DNA from: Cyclina sinensis
Lineage: Eukaryota > Mollusca > Bivalvia > Venerida > Veneridae
Reading direction: 5' to 3'
Length of the DNA: 64,000 nucleotides
Assembly: GCA_012932295.1 (NCBI GenBank)
Contig: JAAONU010000011.1
Coordinates: 48,610,352-48,674,351 of the forward strand
This document shows, in pieces, positions 54,800 through 64,000 of the stretch. The translations under genes and the position numbers were made by a program. Under the pieces are notes generated by a model. It worked only from the letters and a program-made list of their open reading frames with translations. It did not search any database and was not told the origin of the DNA. How positions within the stretch are numbered: the first letter of the stretch is position 1; every line of letters starts with the position of its first letter.

Positions 54800-55551
54800 G
54801 CAGGGTCTGCTGCACTGAAACTTGGTTAAAACCCAGCATCCACACTGCAGAAAATGTAGCCTTGGCTACCAGGTCTATAGAGATGACAGAACAACTGGCA
54901 AGGGTGGAGGTGTCCTCCTTGCAGTCACAAATAACCTACTTAGTGAAGAACAGCCAGACTTAAAAAACAGATTGCAACATGATATGGTCAAAAATTTCAA
55001 AAACTGGTATCAAAGACATATATGTCTCTGCATACTACAAGCCCCATGAAAATGATGAACACTCACTAAATGAACTTTGGTCATCTATAGTAAACATTCC
55101 TCAAAACAACAACATCTGGGTATTGGGTGACTTCAATCTCCCAGACATGAACTGGTCAAATGAAACACCAACAGATACATGCAAATTCAAAGACATGTAT
55201 GATAATTTTGCAGAGAACATGATTAATCATAATCTTGAACAAATGGTCAAAGTTCCCACACGGGATAAAAATATCCTAGATCTCTTTCTCACTAACTCTC
55301 CGGGTCACGTTCATGACACAAAAGTCTTACCAAGCTTAGGTACATCAGACCATGATATAGTCTTCCATGAACTTAAGGTCAAAAGAGGGCGAATCAGGCA
55401 AAACCCTCGACTGGTCAAATCATACAAGAAAGCAAACTGGTCTGACTTCAAAAATGACTTGGTCACTTTCAGTAGTACGTTCAACCAAAATCAAAATGAA
55501 GACCCAAACCAATTATGGGACACGTTCAAAGCTGAGATCAAAAGGTTATAA
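54800..55551 (+). pseudogene. Retrotransposon endonuclease fragment
   Basis: Apurinic-type endonuclease motifs are present in order: TETWL, YRDDRTTGKGGGVLLAV, VSAYYKPH, WVLGDFNLPDMNW and LGTSDHDIVFHEL. The GDFN and SDH boxes hold catalytic residues of the family. The frame shifts near 54970 and again near 55545, so no single intact protein exists. Confidence 0.88.
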
Positions 55552-55711
55552 TCCAAACACATACCGTCAAGACAATGCAAAAATAAAGCTGATTTACCAT
55601 GGGTTACTCACGATATTGTTAAACAGATTAGGAAAAGGAACAAACTCTTCACAAAAATAAAAAGGTCTCGGTCACAGAATTGTCAGAACATAAAGAAATT
55701 CAAACATCTTA

Positions 55712-57386
55712 AAGGTCATGTGACACGACTATAGCAACTTTGTCTATTCAAAATAATCATAATGTACTGATTAAAATGGTTTAACTGCGAAATTATGAAA
55801 ATATTGCTTTTGATTAGAAAAAACCTGTTTTTGATGATCGGCTGTTTCCGTTTCGACATCGGTAGTTTCCGCCGCAATTTTTGGCTGTGACGTAGATTTA
55901 TCCCTACTGTACCAGGCAGTAGTGCAGAATTACACTGCTAATCCGTTTTTAAATGAAAACATAACACTTAACCACAAGTGCAACACGATAAAGGCACACT
56001 TATAAAAATAACATGCTATAAATTGTAAATTAAATAAAATAATGTAATTACTTCTCGATTTTTATAAGTAAATTAAAACTTTGTGCCGGGAGAACGGGTT
56101 GTAATTTTACCTTAATAAATATTAATAAATATTCCAATTTCTTCCATGTTGTGGTTCTATATAAAACTATCTCCTCCACGTTTTTACAAGCTGTGTAACA
56201 CTTCCCACTTGATGTTTACGTCATAAACAAATTATTTTTTCATTTAAGTGTAGTAAAATTGAAGTGAATTTAGGTGATCTAATGTGTTAACATTTGGTTT
56301 ACTGGAATGGAAATTAAAACTAAAGTGTATATTCACGTTTTTGTTTGTTTTTTATTTTGAGGTTTAACGCCGATTTCAACATTTATTCACGTTAGGATAT
56401 TGTTTGAAAAATAAATAAATGGCTTGTCCATCAAGTAGAAGTTTGTGTCTGCTTATTAATTAATATCCAATGAAATGTCAAAGATCCATAAATCACGCCT
56501 TATACTGTGGGATTTATGCAAATTAACCTGCCCAAATGGGACCCTTGTATATTCTGCATAGCTGTCAAAACAAAGCAATTAACTTTTTATGACCCAATCA
56601 ATGATAAAGTAGAGACAAATAACAAAATTTTATGGCAAGCGATCTTACAAATTGTTTGAATTACTTTTGATCAGACACTCTCGTGAAAAAATTATGTAAT
56701 AGCTTGTTTCAATTAACATGTCTGAATGATTTTTAGTTAAGAAGCTTCCATGCAGATACATATTTTAACTAGATAATTAAATGTAATGGATCTATTTATG
56801 ATAAAAATAAGAAATTTCGACTTCTAAATGTGAACAAATTATTTTTAAAAAACAACAACAACAACAAAAAACAATGTGTTTGTGTTTTGATTTTTACATA
56901 CTTTTTAGGGCTTCTTCATATTATTTGTTCTTTGATCATTATTGTTTTGTTTTAAAATAATGTATAATGAATAAGCAAAAAAAAAAAGATATGCATTTGT
57001 AATGAAAAAAACCATAGATAAAGTCAAAGATTTCAGTTACTTGAAAAATATCTCTTAGTCTAGATATTTTCATTGATGTATCTTTTAATTGTATGTTGTT
57101 TTTTTACTATATTCAGTCTACATTTTCACTTTCTATAATAATTTTAAAGTTTTTGTTAACAATGCAGGCAGCTGTGTAAAGTGGCAAGAGATAAATGTGC
57201 GTCACTTCCGGTTTCGCTCGTGACAGGTGCGTGCGACCAAGTGCGTAAAATATGGATTTTAATTTGCTATAAAGACATATTTAAGATGAAAATTACCTGC
57301 GGAATTTTGTAAAACAGTCATAGTTAGATATATATTTTTCGCTCATATGAAAATTTCGAGGTCAAAAATTCGTGTCACATGACCTT
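55712..57386. mobile_element. 1675-bp non-autonomous element inserted in the retrotransposon
   Basis: Perfect 17-bp inverted repeats, AAGGTCATGTGACACGA, lie at 55712-55728 and 57370-57386. The borders can be read as a TA (Tc1/mariner type) or a TTAA (piggyBac or T2 type) duplication, because the repeat itself begins with AA. The same TTAAAG start as in the MITEs at 39.3, 47.7 and 48.2 kb favours TTAA. The retrotransposon frame is continuous across the site once one border copy is removed. There is no transposase ORF. Confidence 0.9.
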
Positions 57387-57388
57387 TA

Positions 57389-59176
57389 AGGCATCAGTGC
57401 AAAAACAAATAAGAAATGCTTATTGGTCATATCTTGAGTCAATCATCTTCTCAGATAATACAGATCCAGGTCATAAGAAAAAGCTCTACAACTTTATTAA
57501 ACATAAAAAAACTGAAAACATAGGAACTGCACCACTCAGCTCTGATGGGCATACTTACAGTGACCCTGTGTCAAAAGCGAACATACTAAACAAACAGTTT
57601 GAATCAGTTTTCTCAAAGCCTTCACCACTCAGTCTCAAACAAATAACTAAAAGCTCAATGTCATCACTTGGTCACCCGCCCATGGCTCCCATATCCATCT
57701 CAGTTCAAGGAGTTGATAAGTTGTTGACAGGACTAAACCCCCACAAAGCCCAAGATCCAGATGAGATTTCACCTAGGTTACTCAAAGAGCTACACACAGA
57801 GATAGCACCAATCCTTAAAATCATATTCCAAAGATCGCTAGACACAGGTATTGTTCCTAAGGATTGGAAACATGCCATCATCACACCAGCATACAAAAAA
57901 GGGTCAAAATCAAAACCTAGCAATTACAGACCAATATCACTCACATGTATAGCATCAAAACTAATGGAACACATCATTGTTTTAAACATGATGGATTACT
58001 TTGACAAACACAACATACTTTGCCCAAAGCAACATGGATTCAGGTCAAAACATAGCTGTGAGACACAGCTCATTGGCTTCACACAAGAAATAGCTGACAA
58101 CCTTGATCAAGGTCAACAAACTGATGTCATAGTCATGGATTTCAGTAAAGCTTTTGACAAAGTAGACCACCACAAACTCATACACAAGCTGAAACACATG
58201 GGAGTTCATCCACACATCAGTTCATGGATACAAAACTTTCTCAAAAAACAGATCACAACAAGTATTAGTGGAAAACAAGGTCTCTGACAGGCTCCCTGTG
58301 CTTTCTGGTGTCCCGCAGGGATCGGTCTTAGGTCCGTGTCTCTTTCTCGCATACATCAATGACCAAGCAGGAAGTGTCAGGAGCCGGGTGCGTCTATTTG
58401 CCGACGACGCCATAGTTTATTTAACAATTAAATCACAAGCATCTGCACAAACTTTACAAAATGATTTGCACAACCTTGAAATATGGGAAAAAAAATGATC
58501 AATGGAATTCAACCCTGACAAGTGTGAAGTATTCAGAATACACAGGAAAAAGAAACCGGTCATCTTTAATTACACCCTACATAACACTAAACTGAAAACC
58601 ACAGAAAATGCAAAATACTTAGGAGTTACAATAAGTAGCAACCTAAACTGGTCATCCCACATAAACAATATCACAAACAAAGCAAAAAACAGCTTAAGGT
58701 TCATCAGACGAAACGTCAAAACACAAAACAAACAACTCAGAGAAGCAGCATACAAAACATATGTAAGACCACAGGTAGAATACTGCTCAACCATATGGCA
58801 TCCATGGCAAAAATATCTCACACACAGAATAGAAATGGTCCAGAGGTCAGCTGCAAGGTACGTTCATAATGATTACCACTATACAAGCAGTGTAACAAAC
58901 ATGATCAAAGAACTAAAATGGTCAACTTTAGAACAAAGGCGAAACCATGCCAGCCTGGTCATGCTACACAAAATAAAAAAACAATCAGGTCAATGTTGAT
59001 CACAATCACCTTACAAACACTAGAAACAGCAAATTCCTCATTCCACAATCAAAAACACAACATCACATGAACTCATTCTTCCCAAGGACTATACGACTCT
59101 GGAACGAATTACCGACCGAGATTAAGGCTACCCCAACTGTGCCAGCTTTTATCAGTGGACTAAACAAGTTTTTATA
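57389..59176 (+). pseudogene. Retrotransposon reverse transcriptase, three frames
   Basis: The frame from 57389 to 58287 holds DPDEISPRLLKEL, YRPISLTCIASKLME, KQHGFRSKHSCETQL and MDFSKAFDKVDH. A shift near 58280 leads to SGVPQGSVLGPCLF and the catalytic FADDAIVYL. A stop near 58497 and another shift lead to FNPDKCEV, AKYLGVTIS and RPQVEYCSTIWHP. A last shift near 58995 gives the C-terminal piece ending at 59176. All reverse transcriptase blocks are present, so decay is by a few small changes. Confidence 0.9.
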
Positions 59177-59352
59177 GATTTTAAAGTACTTAAAATAAAT
59201 GTTTAAGTAAGATCTTCAGTTAAATCTTGTTTTCTTTGTTATTAACTTTTATAATTTTAAATGTTCCTGACATGCGCCTACCTAGTATAGTCAGTATTGA
59301 CTTTTGGCAGTATTAAGTTGAAGCAGAGACATAGATGTTATTTATGTCTCTG

Positions 59353-59375
59353 GTTGAAGTTGAAGTTGAAGTTGG
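59353..59375. repeat. TTGAAG tail of the retrotransposon
   Basis: About four units of GTTGAA mark the 3' end of the LINE copy, as is usual for CR1/L2 elements that end in short repeats and not in poly-A. Confidence 0.75.
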
Positions 59376-59377
59376 GT

Positions 59378-59995
59378 CGTTTTTTAGCATCGCTTTGATA
59401 TTTTGCACCATGTCTCTTAGTTTGTCTTTTTTATCTTTCCTGTATTTTCTAACCTTTTCGCTATTTGTTATTTTGATATTTTTTTGAAGTCTCGTAGGGT
59501 TGAGCGAAAACTCAAGTTTTCAGTTTGAGTTGAGGCTTCTGTTCCTGAGGTGTTCAGTTGTGTAACAGAGTTAGTTAGGGCGTGGGTTCTTGCATCAGGT
59601 ATTTAGCTGCTTTGGAATTGTTATTTCTGTTTTATTTGTTTATCAATCCTTTTTTTACTCCCGTTCTATCAGAATTTAAGTATAAGTTTGAAAAGTGTAT
59701 TTTATTCAAAACGATGGCAGTCTTTATTTCATTGTCCATTTCAAGCTTCTTTCCGCATTGCTAATAAATTGTTATCCATTAACTTGCATGTAATTAATAA
59801 ACTGTTTTGTTTAACAGCACCAGCAGTGCGATAGTTGTGGTTGAGCAGTTGTATGGTCTTCAGGTCCCATTAGTTCTGGCTTCCAAAACTTTATAAGCCG
59901 CTTTTTTAACTTTTGTTCATTTACATGATGCGGCATTAAAGCGTGCACATCCTGTAACAGTATATAAATCGTGTACGCTGAAGACCTTAAGCTAA
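59378..59995. other. Short intergenic stretch, nothing seen
   Basis: AT-rich DNA without coding or repeat signal that I can support. Confidence 0.4.
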
Positions 59996-60395
59996 CTTTG
60001 ATCTGTACTGGCTAAGCGGACTCACCCAATTGTAGGCGATTGGGCACTTTTTATGGCTTGTTTGTCCAACAGTTCACAGATTTTAAGGCAAAAATGATAA
60101 AAATATGAATACTAAATTCATACCTGATCCTGTTATCCAAGAAAACACACAAATACATAAGTATGGAACTGAAACACTTATTTCATACCTGATTAATCCA
60201 CCATTTTATTCAAAATTTGGCAGTCGGATTACTCGGTGTTCTAGGTTAATAGATAACCAGGACAGGGTAAAAACCGTGCCGAACCGAGTCCGCTTAACCA
60301 GATACAGATCAAAGGGAGACGTAGAAGGTGAACATCTATAAAATATCAGCCTATAAAATGGGTTCACCTTCGGAGGTGAAATAGTGAGACTAGTG
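59985..60395. repeat. Dispersed repeat with inverted inner ends
   Basis: GATCTGTACTGGCTAAGCGGACTC near 60000 is inverted near 60283-60310. The right end, GGTTCACCTTCGGAGG to GTGAGACT, is the reverse complement of the start of the copy at 34110. The family seems to be a foldback-like element of about 400 bp. The 78-codon ORF is accidental. Confidence 0.65.
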
Positions 60396-61267
60396 TTGTT
60401 CTACACTGAAATAAACAGAACCCGTGTAAAGATATCACCTATATTTTTTCTTCTTGGGTACATTCCAACCCCCAGATTAACATAAGGTTACATAACAGAT
60501 CCATGAGACCTCTTAATTTTTTCAAAACAAATACTATTAAAACCTTTGATACAGAAAACAATATCCTCTTCTGTCTGCATAGACAATAAACATTGCATTG
60601 CAATAAAAGGTAAATGGTAAATAGAACTTGTTCTTGATTTTTATCTTATTGCCAACGGGATTTGCGAGTACCAGATCCGGAACAGTACGGGTACGGTAAA
60701 ATATTCACGAATCATAACAGTGTTTCCCATACTTCTGTTACTTTCTGAGCACCATTACAGGACATTTTCAGAGAAAAGTTGTAATCAGTAATATGGCAAA
60801 CTATCAATATAACCTGCAGATCAGGTGCCCATGGATGTAAAGACTCACTGAATATTACATCATACAGTTTTATTTCAAGTAAGTCCTATTTCATTCATTA
60901 TCTAACTGGATGTTGTTAAGTTGGGATAAGTTAGGATTTCAGAATACACGGTTTCCCAAAGGTTTCCAGGCGTTTCACCCCCAAGACTTTTCCTTACCGA
61001 GACATTTCACCCCAAAGACTTTTCCTCCTCCCAAGACTTTTCCCTCCCAGTATTTTGTTGTACAAGACATTACACCCTCAAAATATAAAATTACTCAGAT
61101 GGTGAATTTTATTTATATTTTCTTGTTTATTTTTAAAGTTGAGTTCAGAAGATTTTTTTTCATATTTTTTAAGAGATAATAGCTTTTGAATGACTGGATT
61201 AATCACGTTATCAACATCTTTTTACAGTTCACACCTTTAAGAAGCATGCATTGTTTGGATTGTTTAA

Positions 61268-61296
61268 TGTATATTGCCAATGATTGGCAATATACA
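61268..61296. other. Perfect 29-base palindrome
   Basis: TGTATATTGCCAAT is followed by one G and its exact reverse complement. It could extrude as a hairpin or be the core of a mobile element end or a binding site. Confidence 0.9.
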
Positions 61297-61584
61297 AAAT
61301 CCTCACACATTTCAGGATGAGGTGCTGATTAAAAGGGGGTATAATTAAAACACAATCAGGACTTTTTTCAAAACTTCCTCAATCTTTTATTTACCCATTT
61401 ATTTAAAAAGCAAACAGTTGATTAACTGACTATACAAATAAAACTTTTTTAAAAAGACAGACATGGAATACATTTTTTAATTCCATTATTACAAATTCTT
61501 GAAAATTAAACATCAGCAGGATTAATATAATTCACAATCAATCCATTAATAACATGCGTAAATTAAAGACATTTTTTTTTCATT

Positions 61585-61830
61585 GTTTCTGTTCTCACCA
61601 TTTTATATGGAGGCAGCACCCTCTATGAGGTGTTATTCAAAAAAAATTTCAAACAGACCATCATCAAAGGGATTAAAATAATTCATAATAACTGAAAACA
61701 AACAGGATTGTATTAATTACAAATTGTTTCATTGGTTATGTTCTCACCTTTTAATATGGAAGCACCACCTTCTTTGATGTTTCAATCAAAAGAATTTTCA
61801 AAGACACCATATATTATTAATTTATAATTC
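61585..61830. repeat. Two related segments of about 160 bp
   Basis: TTCTCACCATTTTATATGGAGGCAGCACCCTCT (about 61590) and TTCTCACCTTTTAATATGGAAGCACCACCTTCT (about 61741) begin two similar stretches that continue with a Phe-rich AAAATTT segment and a CACCAT or ACCATC word. Confidence 0.5.
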
Positions 61831-62002
61831 ATTTACAAATTTATCCTTGTATTATATCATTATTTCTTGAATATTAAGATAATGCTTTTTCAAACCTAAA
61901 CTTTATTTCATAAAATAAAACAGATTATATAATGTATTTTTAGCTCACCTGAGCCTGCTGAGGGTGAGCTTTTGGGATCGTTGATTGTCCGGCGTGCGTC
62001 AG

Positions 62003-63235
62003 CGTGCGTCGTCAACAATTTGACTTAAACAACATCTCCTCCTAAACCGCTGAGCCAACATTGATGAAACATGCCTGGGATATTCCTTGCATGAAGCTCT
62101 ACCAAAGTTGTTCAAAGAATTCAATTCCATCAAGAAGTCTGGTTGCTATGGCAACTTAAAGGAAAAACTTTGAAAATCTTCTTGTCTGAAACCACAAGGC
62201 CCTGAGCCTTAAGATTTGGTTTGTAGCATTGTCTAGTGGACCTCTATCAAGTTTGTTCAAATTATGCCCCTGGGGTCAAATTTGGCCCCGCCCGGGGGTC
62301 AATTGATTTGACATAGGCTTATATAGGAAAACTTTAAAAATCTTCTTGTCTGAAACCACATGGCCTGGAGCTTAGATATTTGGTATGAGGCATCATCTAG
62401 TGGACCTCTACATAGATTGTTCAAATCATGGCTCCTGGGTCAAAAATGGCCCCGCCCTGGGGGTCACTTGATTTACATAGAGTTACATGTATATAGGGAA
62501 AACTTTAAAAATCTTCTTGTCTGAAACCACAAGGCATGGAGCTTAGATATTTGGTATGAGGCATCATCTAGTGGACCTCTACTAAGATTGTTCAAATAAT
62601 GACCCTGGGGTCAGAACTGGCCCCACCCTGGGGGTCACTTGATTTACATAGAGTTATATAGGGAAAACTTTAAAAATCTTCTTGTCTGAAACCACAAGGC
62701 CTGGAGCTTAGATATTTGGTATGAAGCATCATCTAGTGGACGTCTACCAAGATTGTTCAAATTATGACCCTGGAGTCAGAACTGGCCCCGCCCTGGGGGT
62801 CACTTGATTTACATAGAGTTACATGTATATACAGAAAACTTTAAAAATCTTCTTGTCAGAAACGGCAAGGCATGGAGCTTAGATATTTAGTGTTGAGCAT
62901 CATCTAGTGGACCTCTACCAAGATTGTTCAAATAATGACCCTGGGATCAGGACTGGCCCCGCCCTGGGGGTCACTTGATTTACATAGAGTAATATAGGGA
63001 AAACTTTAAAAATCATCTTGACAGAAACCGCAAGGCATGGAGCTTAGATATTTGGTGTGTAGCATTGTCTAGTAGACGTCTACCAAGATTGTTCAAATAA
63101 TGACCCTGGGTCAAAATTGGCTCCGCCCAAGGGCTCACATGTTTTACATAGAGTTATATAGTAAATTCTTTAAAAATCTTCTTGTCAGAAACTGGAAGGC
63201 CTGGAGCTTAGATATTTAGTAGTATGCACCGTGAC
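62003..63235 (+). repeat. Dispersed repeat passing into a tandem array of 165/171-bp units
   Basis: The first 220 bp match the inverted copy at 216-546. From 62163 the block AAAACTTTAAAAATCTTCTT recurs at about 62328, 62499, 62664, 62835, 62999 and 63172. Units carry GGAGCTTAGATATTTGGTAT, CATCATCTAGTGGACCTCTA and GGCCCCGCCCTGGGGGTCAC. Seven units are present, the oldest at the edges. Confidence 0.93.
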
Positions 63236-63270
63236 CACAGTGGGGTTATCCCCCCTCCCGTAGGGGTCAC

Positions 63271-63283
63271 TCCCCCCCCCCCC
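63271..63283. repeat. C-rich run
   Basis: A tract of about 12 C with flanking CCCC blocks, marking the boundary between two arrays. Confidence 0.85.
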
Positions 63284-63324
63284 TGCCCCCGCCCAATTTT
63301 TATCTTTTTATCTCATTTTTTATG

Positions 63325-63775
63325 TTTTTCGCTATGGCAATAAAAGTTGGACCATTTGTACTTTATTTTCAAGATGATTTCAAAAACGTCATAGCATGAC
63401 CTATATTTTTGACCTACTGACCTACTTTTTTGTTTTTTAGCTACAGTAATGAAATTTGGACCGTGTGCACAGTTTTTCGTTTCGATTTCAAAATGCATAT
63501 CATGACCTATATTTTTGACCTACTGACCTACTTTTTTGTTTTTTAGCTACAGCAATGAAATTTTGACTGTGTGCACAGTTTTTCGTTTCGATTTCTAAAA
63601 TGTCATTGCATGACCTATATATTTGACCTACTGACCTACTTTTTGTTTTTGGAGCTATGGCAATGAAATTTGGACCATGCGTACAGTTTTTTGTTCCGAT
63701 TTCAATAATGTCATTGCATGACCTATATTTTTGACCTACCTTTTGTTTTAAAGCTACAGCAAATTTTTCCCTGCA
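63325..63775 (+). repeat. Tandem array of about 107-bp units
   Basis: GCTAYRGYAATGAAATTTGGACC recurs at about 63331, 63440, 63545, 63653 and, in part, 63753, with CATGACCTATATTTTTGACC between. About four and a half units. Confidence 0.88.
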
Positions 63776-64000
63776 TGGATCCTAAATTGTATATTCCGTG
63801 GGTAGGGTTGAGGTCACTGGATTAAGGTCAAGGTCACCATAGCTTATGATAGATATTTTTACTTTTTGTCATAGAGCCTGAATTTATTGACTGATATTTG
63901 ACATGTTTACATAATTATTTATATTTACATTACTTACATATTTTCAGTTAAAACATGAAATACTGCTTAACAGCAAACCTACAGCCAAAATACTCAGGTG
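63776..64000. other. Right edge, nothing further seen
   Basis: Contains a GGTCACTGGATTAAGGTCAAGGTCACC-type segment related in style to the neighbouring repeats. No gene. Confidence 0.4.

Larger units (their letters stand above)
54800..59377 (+). mobile_element. 5'-truncated CR1/L2-like non-LTR retrotransposon, interrupted
   Basis: It starts inside the endonuclease (a TETWLKP motif near 54815) and includes the rest of the endonuclease, the reverse transcriptase and a C-terminal region with RTIRLWNELP near 59085, then a 3' region and a (TTGAAG)n tail at 59353-59375. A 1675-bp inverted-repeat element is inserted at 55712-57386. Without it the copy is about 2.9 kb. Several frameshifts and a stop show it is dead. 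Motifs and the microsatellite tail fit the CR1/L2 branch of LINEs. Confidence 0.88.

Noticed and set aside
1..64000. Bacterial-style systems (CRISPR, operons, phage)
   Set aside because: The tandem arrays have no CRISPR-like constant repeat with unique spacers of fixed length. The window is clearly eukaryotic with introns and LINE, hAT and MITE elements.

Overview
The window is eukaryotic, AT-rich, intron-rich DNA crowded with decayed transposons and tandem repeats. The interspersed repeats (for example the units of about 168 bp at 62.2-63.2 kb and the 156-bp units at 5.1-5.9 kb) resemble repeats common in bivalve molluscs, so a clam-like bivalve is the most likely source. That placement rests on general familiarity, not on a search.

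The main content is a head-to-head pair of paralogous genes for single-pass membrane proteins, rebuilt here from splice sites. Gene A is on the minus strand, start codon at 12556, last exon found at 2344, 3' end not found. Gene B is on the plus strand, start codon at 26680, stop ending at 38274, ten coding exons, 429 residues. Both have a signal peptide, a Cys-rich ectodomain with 16 shared cysteines, a Ser/Thr/Pro-rich stalk, one membrane helix split over two short exons, and a cytoplasmic tail. Coding exons 2, 3 and 4 have identical lengths (300, 70 and 110 bp) and phases in both genes. I do not recognise the family. A secreted-facing receptor, perhaps of innate immunity, is inference. The tail of gene B holds two short beta-prone segments 21 residues apart, and one of them resembles a segment in an isolated minus-strand ORF at 14.2-14.4 kb.

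Layout: 0.2-1.6 kb, decayed non-LTR retrotransposon and a dispersed repeat; 2.3-12.6 kb, gene A, with large introns carrying tandem repeats; 12.6-26.6 kb, the space between the genes, with a possible TATA promoter at 13.6 kb, an 85-bp satellite of 20 units at 19.2-20.9 kb and an older array to 22.0 kb; 26.7-38.3 kb, gene B; 38.3-54.8 kb, mostly transposon-derived: three TTAA-flanked MITEs containing tRNA-like modules, a long inverted repeat with a nested hAT MITE, and a dead hAT transposon with a degenerate 8-bp target duplication; 54.8-59.4 kb, a CR1/L2-like retrotransposon split by a 1.68-kb inverted-repeat element; 60.0-64.0 kb, further dispersed and tandem repeats. Apart from genes A and B I see no convincing functional protein gene. 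The other coding signal is transposase or reverse transcriptase debris and a few weak exon-like ORFs.
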